Assembly (NCBI RefSeq): GCF_013031405.1
Contig: NZ_WPZY01000001.1
Location: 186,001 to 250,000, forward strand
Length of the DNA stretch: 64,000 bases
Reading direction: 5' to 3'
From: Ruegeria sp. HKCCD8929
GTDB taxonomy: Bacteria > Pseudomonadota > Alphaproteobacteria > Rhodobacterales > Rhodobacteraceae
Below are positions 47,791 to 56,986 of the stretch, piece after piece. Below the pieces are notes generated by a model. It searched no databases and was not told the origin of the DNA. It saw only the letters and a program-made list of their open reading frames with translations. Numbering within the stretch: position 1 is the stretch's first letter; each line of letters begins with the position of its first letter. Both the position numbers and the translations under genes were made by a program.

Positions 47791-49131
47791 GTGATCTCCC
47801 GACTGGCATCCGGGTTCAGAAATGAGCCGGTGGCGCAGCGTTTGCTGCGCAATCTGAAGTGGATTTTTTCCTCTCAGGTGGCCGTCGCGCTATTAGGCAT
47901 GATCTATCTGGCGTTCGGAGCCCGGGCGCTGGGGGCGGCAGGTCTTGGTATGCTGGCGCTGGTGGAATCCTACGGCCGCATCATTGAACGTCTGATCCAT
48001 CTGGAACCGTGGCAGGCCGTTATCCGAAACGGAAGCGAAGCCCTGGAGGCTGGTAATGACGGGCGCTTCGGGCGCCTTGTCGGGTTGTCGGTACTGCTGG
48101 ACCTCTTCGGAGGTGTTCTGGCCGCCAGTGTTGCACTGCTGCTGGTGCCGGTCGCGGCCCCTTGGTTCGGATTCGATGCGTCGCAGTATTGGCTGTTGAT
48201 TGCGGCGGCAGCGGCGGCGCTGATCTCATTGCGAGCGACCGGGTTGGCATTGTTGCGGTTGTATGACCGCTTCGATTTGCTGGCCAAGATCGACACCGCT
48301 GTTGCCGGTCTTCGGGCTGCCTTGGCGGTGGGGATGTGGGCTGCAGGATTTGGGTTGGCCGGGTTTGTCGCGATTTACGTGATTGTCAGCCTATTGAACG
48401 GAACGGCGGCATTGATTGCTGGCATCCGGGAGATGCGTCGCCGCAACCAACAGGTTCAGATTGGTGCCGTGCGCGAGGCGCTGAACGAGAACCCGGGGTT
48501 CCTGCGCCTGATGTGGAACAGCAATCTGGCTGTCATTTTGCGCCAAACCTCACAACGATTTGACGTCATCATCCTGGCGGCTTTGGTTCCCGCCGCCTCG
48601 GTCGGTTACTATCATGTCGCCCGGCGGTGTGGTGACGTGGCGCTCAGGCTCGGCCGTCCGATCAGCCAGGCCATCTACCCCGAGCTGACACGCTTTGCCG
48701 CCCGAGGGGAGTTGGCCCGTATTGGCCGGGTTGTGCGTGGTGTCAGCCTTGGGTTTGCTGCAGTTATGATCGTCGTGCTTGCGCCGGTTATCTGGCAGCT
48801 TGAACCCATGGTTACGACGATCTTCGGCGACACATTTGCGCCCGCTGTGCCGGTTGTGGCGATCCAAGCGGTGGCGGTCGGATTTTATATGTGCGGGATC
48901 GTCATGAATCCCGCGTTGCTGAGCCTTGATCAGGATCGTGCCATGGTTCGGATCGGTGCCACTTCTACCGTGCTTTTCTTTGTTCTGGTGGTGCCCATGG
49001 TCAAATTGTTTGGAGTGGCCGGCGCCGCCGGCACACATTTGATCTGTAATGCGATCTGGTTGACCTTATGTGTTGTTATACTGCGCAAGAGTTTGCGTCA
49101 GACCGCTGTTGCCAAGGAGGTGTCGAGTTGA
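47791..49131 (+). CDS. Polysaccharide flippase (Wzx/MurJ-like, MOP superfamily)
   Basis: 446 aa, about 12 membrane helices, opening with RNLKWIFSSQVAVALLGMIYLAFGARALG, the usual Wzx start of 'helix 1 then FGARxLG'. It would flip the lipid-linked repeat unit to the periplasm. The start is GTG at 47791, in frame and 51 bp after the Wzc stop; no ATG gives the full first helix. The downstream Wza gene follows by 43 bp. Confidence 0.9.
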   Translation: MISRLASGFRNEPVAQRLLRNLKWIFSSQVAVALLGMIYLAFGARALGAAGLGMLALVESYGRIIERLIHLEPWQAVIRNGSEALEAGNDGRFGRLVGLSVLLDLFGGVLAASVALLLVPVAAPWFGFDASQYWLLIAAAAAALISLRATGLALLRLYDRFDLLAKIDTAVAGLRAALAVGMWAAGFGLAGFVAIYVIVSLLNGTAALIAGIREMRRRNQQVQIGAVREALNENPGFLRLMWNSNLAVILRQTSQRFDVIILAALVPAASVGYYHVARRCGDVALRLGRPISQAIYPELTRFAARGELARIGRVVRGVSLGFAAVMIVVLAPVIWQLEPMVTTIFGDTFAPAVPVVAIQAVAVGFYMCGIVMNPALLSLDQDRAMVRIGATSTVLFFVLVVPMVKLFGVAGAAGTHLICNAIWLTLCVVILRKSLRQTAVAKEVSS

Positions 49132-49174
49132 GAGACCTGAGTTTGGCGATATTAAGTTTTTGGAGGAACGTCCT

Positions 49175-50404
49175 TTGAGCTTCACCAATGTTATGAAAGT
49201 TGGGCTGCTATTTGTGCTTGGGCTTGTGTCCGCCGCGCATGCAGAAAGCTATCTTTTGGTTCCCCAGGACCGGGTTGTCGTCCGCGCGATGAGGTGGGAT
49301 CCCACATCGACCACGTACCTAAGATGGGATGGTATCTCGGGCGAATACACGGTTGCGCAAGACGGGACGCTGGCCGTGCCGCTGATTGGACAGATCGAAG
49401 CTCAAGGCAAGAACAGCGGCGATCTGTCCCGAATGCTCGAGATACGTTTGCGCCGTCAGACCGGCATGGCGGAGCCTCCGCAGATCGCGCTGGAGGTGAT
49501 AGGGCACCTCCCCGTCTATGTTCTGGGCGATGTCTCAGGCCCCGGTGCATATCCCTTCCGGCCCGGGCTGACCGCGCAGCAGGCTCTGGCTTTGGCGGGC
49601 GGACCGCTGCGGCCGCCGGTCCAGTTCAACAACGGAACCGATCTGCAGCCGCTGCGCCTCGGCGGGGAAATCCGCCTGCTCAATGAACAAATTGAGGACT
49701 TGCAGCAGGAAAAGCGCCGCCTTGTTGCCGATCTGGACGCGGTTTCTTCGCAGGGCGCCGCTGGGTCAGCACAAGTACCTTCTGGTTTGGAGGGGGAAAT
49801 CCTGATTGCCGCTCAAAATGCGCGGAGCGGCCAAGAAGAGAGTATTCGTGAGCTGAAATCGGTGCTGACCGAAAAGATCGCGAGCCTTGCGGCCCAACTT
49901 GAGCTGCTGGAAGAGCGGATCGCACTGACCAAGAAGGATTTGGACAACGTGACGTCGCTCAAGGAAAAGGGCCTGACGGTTAACACACGGGTTACCGCCC
50001 TGACGAACGCGCTGAACAACCTCGAAGCGGAGCGGCTGAACCTGGATATCGCGCAGCTGACCGCGCGGCAACAGCTGAACCGGGCAGAGCGGGACGGGCT
50101 GGCCTTGCTCGATACCGCCCGATCCAACGCGTTGGTTCGCCTCAACACGGTGGAGCAGGAACTGACCACGCTGCAGACGCGTCTTGCCACGGCCCGGCTT
50201 CTTCACTCCGAGGTGGTGGCGGCAGGGCTGACGACCGACACCGAACCCAGCGGAGAGGCGGTGATCCGGTATGCGGTCACACGCGGAGACGATGCGGTGA
50301 CGACCCAGATTGATGCCAAAACAAAGCTGCAACCCGGCGATACTCTGGACGTGACCCGAGAGGTCGTTCTTGAACCGTTGTCCGGCCAAACCGCAGGGAA
50401 TTGA
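49175..50404 (+). CDS. Wza-like polysaccharide export protein with coiled-coil region
   Basis: 409 aa from TTG 49175, chosen because GGAGG lies 8 nt upstream and the protein then begins with a signal peptide ending AHA (residue 23). The poly-export (PES) domain is at about 30-110, the SLBB segment VYVLGDVSGPGAYPFRPGLT at 115-135, then a coiled coil of about 180 residues (168-350) and a short beta-rich end. No lipobox cysteine follows the signal. The architecture joins a Wza/GumB head to a periplasmic coiled coil like those of AprE-type adaptors. Confidence 0.88.
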   Translation: MSFTNVMKVGLLFVLGLVSAAHAESYLLVPQDRVVVRAMRWDPTSTTYLRWDGISGEYTVAQDGTLAVPLIGQIEAQGKNSGDLSRMLEIRLRRQTGMAEPPQIALEVIGHLPVYVLGDVSGPGAYPFRPGLTAQQALALAGGPLRPPVQFNNGTDLQPLRLGGEIRLLNEQIEDLQQEKRRLVADLDAVSSQGAAGSAQVPSGLEGEILIAAQNARSGQEESIRELKSVLTEKIASLAAQLELLEERIALTKKDLDNVTSLKEKGLTVNTRVTALTNALNNLEAERLNLDIAQLTARQQLNRAERDGLALLDTARSNALVRLNTVEQELTTLQTRLATARLLHSEVVAAGLTTDTEPSGEAVIRYAVTRGDDAVTTQIDAKTKLQPGDTLDVTREVVLEPLSGQTAGN

Positions 50405-50408
50405 CGTC

Positions 50409-51341
50409 ATGCCTTTGCCCCCGGACGGGAATGTCGATTTTCTGATTATTGGCGCAGCGAAATGCGCCACGACTTGGCTGCAACGCTCTCTGGAACAGAA
50501 CCCGGCGATACATATGCCAGGCCCCGAGCTACACTATTTCTCGCGGGAGTATCACCGCGGGTCTCACTGGTTTCGCGATCAGTTCGACCCGAATGATGCC
50601 ACCCGCCTTATCGGGGAAAAGTCCAACTCATATCTGACGCAGCCCGAAGCAGCGGGTCGCATTGCTCGGGACTGTCCCGGCGTAAAGCTGATCTTGCAGA
50701 TGCGCGACCCGGTGCAGCGTGCCTATTCCGACTATTGCATGTTGTTCCGGCGGGGTGAGGTCTCGGGCGATATTCGCCGCTATCTGGATCCCGACATAGC
50801 CGCCGAGGAACGGTTTTTGAACGACGGCCGCTACGCCCATCACTTGCGCCGCTTCTACGACCTGTTCCCGTCCGAAGACATTCTGCTGCTGGCGTATGAG
50901 GATATCCGCACCGCACCGCTGGATCAGCTGAGCAAGGTCAGCCGACATGTGGGCTTTGGCGATGAACTGCGCCCACCAGTTCAGCAGCGGATCAAGGACA
51001 AGGAAGCGCCGGTTGTCCCCCTTGGCCTGCGCCAGGTGTTGGCGCCGTTCCGGCCTGTTCTGGATCCAATCCGCCATAGCTGGCCGCTCCGCACCCTGCG
51101 TGGTGCGGTTGCGCGCAAGGTTGCGTATCCCCCGTTACCCACTGACATTGCAGGGAAAATGACGGAGTTCTACCTGAAGGACGTGGAGCAGCTGAGGGCG
51201 TACAACCCAGAGGTTTGTCGACCCTGGACCAAGCTGCAGACCGAGGGTGCAATCGAATCGGGCGCGGGCGCAGGATTTGATTCGACGCAGGTTGCCGTAG
51301 GGGCAGGTGCGGTTGTTGGCGGTGACGCTGGCAACACATGA
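50409..51341 (+). CDS. Sulfotransferase family protein (heparan-sulfotransferase-like)
   Basis: 310 aa. PAPS 5' loop GAAKCATTWL (15-24), 3' motif RDPVQRAYSDY (99-109, Arg99 and Ser107), and SYLTQPEAAGRI as in NDST-type sulfotransferases. Distinct in sequence from the one at 37811, so the polymer may be sulfated at two positions. Starts 5 bp after the Wza stop; ends the operon. The last 40 residues are Gly/Ala-rich and look unstructured. Confidence 0.88.
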   Translation: MPLPPDGNVDFLIIGAAKCATTWLQRSLEQNPAIHMPGPELHYFSREYHRGSHWFRDQFDPNDATRLIGEKSNSYLTQPEAAGRIARDCPGVKLILQMRDPVQRAYSDYCMLFRRGEVSGDIRRYLDPDIAAEERFLNDGRYAHHLRRFYDLFPSEDILLLAYEDIRTAPLDQLSKVSRHVGFGDELRPPVQQRIKDKEAPVVPLGLRQVLAPFRPVLDPIRHSWPLRTLRGAVARKVAYPPLPTDIAGKMTEFYLKDVEQLRAYNPEVCRPWTKLQTEGAIESGAGAGFDSTQVAVGAGAVVGGDAGNT

Positions 51342-51768
51342 ATTTGTGATCTGCCAAAGGTAACCAGATTTCCGGGAGAGGTCATTAACTATCTGAATAA
51401 TAAGGAGAAAATTTCCAATTTTGCATCGTGGCATGATGATGTCTGAAGGTGGACATTTTTTTGAAAAATCAATTTTGATCTGACAAGCAATATGTTACCG
51501 TTAATCTGAAGTTAACGGATTTCTTTTGGTTGTTTCTCCCGTCGCTTCGAAGACGGGATGTGTGTGAGGGGGTAAAGGTTGGCGCGAGCAGTTTTTGATG
51601 CATTCGCGCAAAGGGGGAAAGTCAGAAGCAAGATCAGGTAGCTGATTGTCGACGCAATGCGCTCGGCAATTTGTTTGCTCTTATATGTCATAATAACCGG
51701 CTTTTGCCGGGGGGATATTTTTTGAGCGAGTAGTCGGGGGCCTAATAGAGACGCTGGAGCGTTCACCT
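51342..51768. promoter_or_regulatory. Intergenic leader with CtrA-type box and hairpin
   Basis: 427 bp between two plus-strand operons. It contains the CtrA-type box at 51501-51516 and a hairpin TCCCGTC/GACGGGA at 51537-51558, leaving about 210 nt to the next gene. A minus-strand frame of 84 codons here is not considered real. Confidence 0.55.
51498..51518 (+). promoter_or_regulatory. CtrA-type binding site within a dyad
   Basis: TTAA-TCTGAAG-TTAAC (51501-51516) fits the alphaproteobacterial CtrA consensus TTAA-N7-TTAAC exactly. The flanks extend it to a dyad CCGTTAA-N7-TTAACGG (51498-51518). It lies 250 bp before the CapD-like gene; binding is predicted, not shown. Confidence 0.6.
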
Positions 51769-53892
51769 ATGCATGAGTATGAGTATTATCCATCCGGGGG
51801 TTCATCCCGGAAAAAGGAAATTAATTTACCGCAGAACGATTTGCTGAAATTCAATTCTTGGCAAAAACAAGTCATTGCGGAAATTCGCGCCAATCACCGT
51901 TTGGTGTTCGGCGACGTATTGGCAGCTGTGGTTACAGTCTGTCTCGCCGTTGTTCTTGCCAATGGCGGGTCTGTCCCCGCTGAATTGTCGCCAGCCTTGC
52001 TGCCGCTGGCGCTGTTGTCCGGTTTGGCCGGTCTGATCGCCTTTCCAGTGTCTGGGGTCTATCGTCGGCACACCCGCTCCACCTCGTTGCGCGACATCGC
52101 TCACATTCTTGTTGGGGCAGTTCTTTCCGTTGTACTGCTGGCGCTCATGGCCTCGGTGTTGACTGTAACCGCGCAAGTGCCCCTGCCGGTTTACGTCATC
52201 CAGTTTCTGTTGGCTGTCCCCGCGCTGAGCGCGCTGCGGGTTGTGGCGCGCAGCCGTGAGTTGGCGCGTCAGAATAAGCGTCTGATGGCGCAGCATGCCG
52301 ACAAGATCCCCGTGCTGCTGGTCGGAACCGGCGCAAGCTGCGACCTGTTTGTGCGCTCGCTGCGCAACACTGGGTCCAAGTACCAGCCGGTTGGCATCAT
52401 CGACGACGCGCGTAACACGCAGGGCCTGTATTTCCACGACGTGCAGATAATCGGGTCGCTGCTGGACCCCGACTGCCTGATTGCGCGGCTGAAGCATTGC
52501 AACATGCTGCCGCAGCGCCTGTTTCTGACCGAGCCGGTGACTCATTTCGAAAGCGACGGCATTCGCAAGCTGATCAGCTGGTCCGAGGCGCATGGTATCG
52601 CGGTGTCGCGTCTGGCCGGACTTGAGGAATTGGGTACCGAGGCCGATGCCGACAAGTCGAGCCTGCGCACGGTAAAGCCCGAGGACATTCTGGACCGCCC
52701 GCAAAAAGCGGTCGAGCGCTCGATGCTGCGCGAATTGTTCCAGGGCCGCCGCGTGCTGGTGACCGGAGCCGGTGGCTCGATCGGCAGCGAACTGACCCGT
52801 CAGATCGCATCATTCGATCCGGCCGAGCTGGTGATGATCGATAACTGCGAGTTCAACGCCTATTCAATCGACATGGACCTGAGCCAGAACTTCCCGGATG
52901 TCGCGCGCCGCATGTATGTGGCCAGCATCCGCGACGCCGCGCGGGTCAATACGATCTTCGAGCGTCATCGCCCCGAACTGGTGTTCAATGCCGCCGCGCT
53001 GAAACATGTGCCGCTGGTCGAACTGAACCCCTGCGAGGGTGTTCTGACCAATGTGATCGGCACCCGTAACGTGGCGGATGCTGCCCGCAATGTCGGCGCC
53101 ATCGCGATGGTGCAGGTGTCGACCGACAAGGCGGTCAACACCACCAATGTGATGGGCGCGACCAAGCGCGTGGCCGAATTCTATGTCCAGGCACAAGACC
53201 GGATCACCAACGAGACCGAAGAAATGACCCGTTTCTTCTCGGTCCGGTTCGGCAATGTTCTGGGCTCGTCCGGTTCACTGATCCCGCTATTCCAGCGGCA
53301 GATTTCCAAGGGTGGGCCGCTGACTGTGACCGACCGCAAGATGGAACGGTATTTCATGACCATCCGCGAAGCGGTGCAGTTAACGCTGGTCGCGGCAGCC
53401 AGTGGCCTGACGCTGGACACCAGCCATGGCGAGATTTTTGTCCTCGACATGGGCCGTCCGGTCAAGATCGTCGATCTGGCCGAGCGGATGATCCGGCTGG
53501 CGGGTCTCACGCCTTACGAAGACATCGACATCAAGTTCATCGGCAGCCGCCCCGGCGAGAAACTGTTCGAAGAGCTGTTCGATGCATCAGAAGAACGGCG
53601 TGAATGCGGCATCCCCGGTGTCAGTTCGGCGCGGCCCGATGGAGTGGCAATTGCGCGTCTGCGCGCCACGATCCTCAAGCTCGAGCAGGCCGCGGCGGTG
53701 GGTGACGAACTGTCGGTCAAGCGTCTGCTCAAGGATCTGGTGCCGGGTTATGGCATCAACGGACTGCGTTCGGTCGATGTGTCGGATTCAATTAAGAAGC
53801 CGGTGCTGACCGCGACGGATCTTTTGCCGAAGAACGATATTCCCGCGGTGGATGCGGGCGCGGAACAACCGCGGCTGAGCGCCGGACGGTAA
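51769..53892 (+). CDS. Membrane-bound nucleoside-diphosphate-sugar 4,6-dehydratase/epimerase (CapD/PglF/WbpM-like)
   Basis: 707 aa. Four N-terminal membrane helices (about 45-165), a CoA-binding-like Rossmann domain (about 185-290), and the C-terminal extended-SDR domain with VTGAGGSIGSE (331-341) and STDKAVNTTNVMGATKR (451-467). The Met/Lys arrangement instead of YxxxK is normal for this family. It likely makes a 4-keto-6-deoxy UDP-sugar, which could feed the DegT/PIG-L/formyl module at 27.7-31.1 kb. First gene of the right-hand operon, with ATG 10 nt after GGAG. Confidence 0.92.
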   Translation: MHEYEYYPSGGSSRKKEINLPQNDLLKFNSWQKQVIAEIRANHRLVFGDVLAAVVTVCLAVVLANGGSVPAELSPALLPLALLSGLAGLIAFPVSGVYRRHTRSTSLRDIAHILVGAVLSVVLLALMASVLTVTAQVPLPVYVIQFLLAVPALSALRVVARSRELARQNKRLMAQHADKIPVLLVGTGASCDLFVRSLRNTGSKYQPVGIIDDARNTQGLYFHDVQIIGSLLDPDCLIARLKHCNMLPQRLFLTEPVTHFESDGIRKLISWSEAHGIAVSRLAGLEELGTEADADKSSLRTVKPEDILDRPQKAVERSMLRELFQGRRVLVTGAGGSIGSELTRQIASFDPAELVMIDNCEFNAYSIDMDLSQNFPDVARRMYVASIRDAARVNTIFERHRPELVFNAAALKHVPLVELNPCEGVLTNVIGTRNVADAARNVGAIAMVQVSTDKAVNTTNVMGATKRVAEFYVQAQDRITNETEEMTRFFSVRFGNVLGSSGSLIPLFQRQISKGGPLTVTDRKMERYFMTIREAVQLTLVAAASGLTLDTSHGEIFVLDMGRPVKIVDLAERMIRLAGLTPYEDIDIKFIGSRPGEKLFEELFDASEERRECGIPGVSSARPDGVAIARLRATILKLEQAAAVGDELSVKRLLKDLVPGYGINGLRSVDVSDSIKKPVLTATDLLPKNDIPAVDAGAEQPRLSAGR

Positions 53893-53979
53893 TTCCGTCT
53901 GGATATGAGTTTTGGTTGGGCGTCAGCGCCCGGCCGGTTGAGAGTTTAAGTTTAAGGGCCCTTAAGGGCGAATGTTTGA

Positions 53980-54411
53980 ATGACGGTGCGCAGTTTTTCC
54001 AAACCTGTTGATACCCCGCCCAGCCCTCGGTCGCGGGTGGTGCGGTTTCTTGGCGCGGGCGTCATCAACACCGCATTTGGCTACAGCGTGTTTGCAGCGC
54101 TGGTGTTTCTGGGTGCGCATCCGCAGGTTGCTCTGATCGTGCAGTTCGTGATCGGTGTGATCTGGAACTACTGGATTCATGGCCGCTATGTCTTCGGCGT
54201 GCGTGGATACGCCCGGCTGCCGCTATACGCGCTCTCCTACGTCATCATCTATTTTGCGAATGCCTTTCTGCTGCGCGCATTCATGGTCGCTGGCCTCAAT
54301 GCCTATCTGGCGCAGGCGGTGGCGCTCGGGCCGGTGGTGATCTTGTCTTATGTGATGATCTCTCATGCTTTGGGTGTTCGGCCCGGGGCGAAGGGGGATG
54401 AGCAGCTATGA
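53980..54411 (+). CDS. GtrA-family membrane protein (polyprenyl-phosphate-sugar flippase candidate)
   Basis: 143 aa with four membrane helices, the GtrA signature VRFLGAGVINTAFGYSVF near the N-terminus and WNYWIHGRYVFG in the middle. In three-component Gtr systems GtrA flips undecaprenyl-phosphate-linked sugar made by GtrB. Its last four bases overlap the start of a GT-C transferase gene, and a GtrB-like GT2 lies further down the operon. Confidence 0.9.
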   Translation: MTVRSFSKPVDTPPSPRSRVVRFLGAGVINTAFGYSVFAALVFLGAHPQVALIVQFVIGVIWNYWIHGRYVFGVRGYARLPLYALSYVIIYFANAFLLRAFMVAGLNAYLAQAVALGPVVILSYVMISHALGVRPGAKGDEQL

Positions 54412-56051
54412 GCGCGACCGATATCCGCGACGCTGTGCAGGAGGACGAGCACGGCATGAAACAGCACCTGACCTTGCGCATGATCCGCGTAGGTGCGGTG
54501 GCATTGATGTTGGGCCTGTTGGCGGCGGCGATCTATGGCCGGATGATGAGCTTCGGTTTGCGCCGGGACGAGATGATGTTTGTGACCCCGGCGGAACTGC
54601 TGGGGCAGTGGCAGCTTTATCGCGACTTCTTCTACAATCATGTGCCCAATTCCGCTTGGTTCTTCCGGGGTTTCCATCTGCTGTTCGAAGATCAGGGTCT
54701 GCTGGGTTCGGCCCGGCTGGGCGTGTTCTTTGCCTGGCTTCTTTTGGTCAGCGGTCTGGGGTGGGTCACCTATCGGATTTCGCACTCGGCCGTCTTGGGC
54801 CTGTTCTTTCCGGTGGCGCTTATGGCGTGCGAGCCTTTGCTGACGCAGGCCGGTATGGCGGCGACCAACAACCTGCTGCCCTTGCCGTTTGCGGTACTTG
54901 GGCTGGGTCTGTTCGTTTCTGAGACGCTGGGAAATCGCCCGCGCAAGATAATACTTGTGATCGCTGGGATCTGTCTGTCCATCGCGGCGGGCATGAAGGT
55001 CAGCGCCATCATGTTCATTCCGCCGATCGCAATCGGGGCCTTTTTCCTGCCCCGTGAGATGTCGAGCGAGTACCGTCTCACCAAGGTGGTCGTGCCGTTG
55101 GTCCTGGGCGGACTGATCGGTGCGGTACCGCTATTCTGGTATCTGGGGGCCGATCCGCAGCTGTTTCTGGCCCATGTGGTCAAGTTCCACACCGGCCCGC
55201 ATGTGGAATACTGGCAGGTCAATGCCGCCTCCGAGCCCGGGCTTGCGATGGGACTGGCTGGCAAGGTGCAGTTGGCCTACGGCGCATGGTTGTCCGGCGT
55301 CGGGCTGGTCATGACGATGGTTTTGTTCTTCCTGATCTGGGTGGCCCTGCGTGACACCAGCTCGGGCGACGTGCTGGAAGAGTCGTATCGGGGTCAGATC
55401 CTGGTGGTACTGGGCGTGCTGGCTCTGACCGCCGGAATGAGCCTGGTGCCCACACCCGGCTTCCCGCAATACTACATTCAGCCGCTGGTCTGCCTGCCCA
55501 TCCTGTGCGCCATAGTCTATCGTCGCCTGCTGCATGTTCACCGCCGCGAGGTCATGCCGATCTTTGGTGCCGGTCTGCTTGTCTTGGTATTGCTCGGACT
55601 GCCGCGTCTGGCGCCCGGATTGCTGGCACTGACTGAACCCGGCAAGTTTACCACCGCCAAGGTTGCTCGGGGCGGTGAGGCCCTGCGTCAGGTTCTGGCA
55701 GAAAACGGCAATTCCGATGGGCCGGTTGCAACCCTCTTTCCGCTTTATCCGCTTGAAGCCGGGTTGCCGGTTTACGGCGAATTCGCAACAGGGCCGTTCG
55801 CCTATCGCATCGCGCCCTTTACCGACCCGGTGCTGGCCAATGAATACCAGATGGTGGGCGAGGACGGTTTGACCGCGCTCTTCGATGCCAATCCCCCGTC
55901 CGCATTCCTGTTGGGTTACGACCCCGCGCTTGAGGCCCCGCTGCAGCGCTATGCAGAGGCAAACGGGTATCAGCCGGTCGAAGTCGAAGGGCTGAAAAAC
56001 CGTTACGGTCAGGGGATCGTGTACATGAAAGACCCGGAGGTGTCGCAATGA
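54408..56051 (+). CDS. GT-C superfamily membrane glycosyltransferase (GT39/ArnT-like)
   Basis: 547 aa, about 11 membrane helices with a soluble C-terminal part (from about residue 400). The first periplasmic loop carries LRRDEMMF, with Asp54-Glu55 in the place of the GT-C acidic catalytic motif. Such enzymes use polyprenyl-phosphate sugars in the periplasm. Overlap with gtrA (ATGA) suggests that it uses the sugar GtrA delivers. No family-level substrate can be read. Confidence 0.82.
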   Translation: MSATDIRDAVQEDEHGMKQHLTLRMIRVGAVALMLGLLAAAIYGRMMSFGLRRDEMMFVTPAELLGQWQLYRDFFYNHVPNSAWFFRGFHLLFEDQGLLGSARLGVFFAWLLLVSGLGWVTYRISHSAVLGLFFPVALMACEPLLTQAGMAATNNLLPLPFAVLGLGLFVSETLGNRPRKIILVIAGICLSIAAGMKVSAIMFIPPIAIGAFFLPREMSSEYRLTKVVVPLVLGGLIGAVPLFWYLGADPQLFLAHVVKFHTGPHVEYWQVNAASEPGLAMGLAGKVQLAYGAWLSGVGLVMTMVLFFLIWVALRDTSSGDVLEESYRGQILVVLGVLALTAGMSLVPTPGFPQYYIQPLVCLPILCAIVYRRLLHVHRREVMPIFGAGLLVLVLLGLPRLAPGLLALTEPGKFTTAKVARGGEALRQVLAENGNSDGPVATLFPLYPLEAGLPVYGEFATGPFAYRIAPFTDPVLANEYQMVGEDGLTALFDANPPSAFLLGYDPALEAPLQRYAEANGYQPVEVEGLKNRYGQGIVYMKDPEVSQ

Positions 56052-56169
56052 CCGGCACGGCGGGCAAAAAGATCTCGAAGGAAGGGAGAGGGATTGGGCT
56101 GACCAAGCAGGTGGCCTGATTTCATGTGTGTTCTTTTTTGTTATTAGTAAGTTAGAGGAAGGAAAGACA

Positions 56170-56979
56170 ATGAAAACGGTACTTTTGGCTGGTGGACTGG
56201 GTTCACGGCTGGCCGAAGAAACGGTCTCCATCCCCAAGCCGATGGTAGAAGTCGGCGGGCGCCCGATCATTGCCCGCGTGATGGACATCTACAGCCATTT
56301 CGGCCATCGCGATTTTGTCGTGGCCGCCGGATACAAGGCGCTGCTGCTCAAGCAGTTCTTTGCCAACTATCACCTGATTGCGAACAACATCTCGGTGTCG
56401 CTGGACACCGGTGAGCTCAAGCTGGTGCCAACCGCCCCGGGCGGCTGGAACGTATCCGTTGTGGATACCGGTGCGCATACCATGACCAGTGGTCGCATCC
56501 GGCGCCTGAAAGAGTGGCTCGATCCCGGCGAGACCTTCATGTGCACCTATTCCGACGGGCTGGGTAACATCGACATCAATGCGCTGATCGAGTTCCACAA
56601 ATCGCATGGCAAGCTGGCCACCGTGACTGCGGTGCAGCCACCCGCGCGCTTTGGCAATATCGAACTCAAAGGCGACCGGGTCGATGCCTTTACCGAAAAG
56701 GTGCGCAAGCGCGAAACCTGGATCAACGGCGGGTTCTTCGTCTTTGAGCCGGGCGTCATGGACTATATGGTCGACGACATGGAGCCGCTGGAGCAGTCGC
56801 CGCTGACCCAGATGGCCCGCGATGGTGAGTTGATGGCGTTCAAGCACGCCGGATTCTGGCATCCGATGGACACTATCCGTGATCGTGCCACGCTGAACGG
56901 GCTGTGCGATGAAGAGACGCCGCCCTGGATGAACTTCGACGATGAAGCGCCGGCAAGCTATCCGGCTTTGGCGATCTGA
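56170..56979 (+). CDS. rfbF: Glucose-1-phosphate cytidylyltransferase
   Basis: 269 aa; makes CDP-glucose from CTP and glucose 1-phosphate. N-terminal nucleotide motif LAGGLGSRL, IPKPMVEVGGRPI with the catalytic lysine, and family segments GNIELKGDRVDAFTEK and WINGGFFVFEPGVMDY. The ATG at 56170 has AGGAAGGAAAG just upstream and gives the family N-terminus. Followed 7 bp later by rfbG, so the first two steps of the CDP-dideoxyhexose pathway are together. Confidence 0.96.
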   Translation: MKTVLLAGGLGSRLAEETVSIPKPMVEVGGRPIIARVMDIYSHFGHRDFVVAAGYKALLLKQFFANYHLIANNISVSLDTGELKLVPTAPGGWNVSVVDTGAHTMTSGRIRRLKEWLDPGETFMCTYSDGLGNIDINALIEFHKSHGKLATVTAVQPPARFGNIELKGDRVDAFTEKVRKRETWINGGFFVFEPGVMDYMVDDMEPLEQSPLTQMARDGELMAFKHAGFWHPMDTIRDRATLNGLCDEETPPWMNFDDEAPASYPALAI

Positions 56980-56986
56980 GGTGAAC

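Noticed and set aside
51512-51766. Minus-strand frame of 84 codons with one hydrophobic stretch before the CapD-like gene
   Set aside because: No credible ribosome site, it overlaps the CtrA-type box and leader hairpin, and would be antisense to the leader of the downstream operon.
53946-53965. Second CtrA box before gtrA
   Set aside because: The TTAA halves are separated by 6, 2 or 12 bases, never the required 7.
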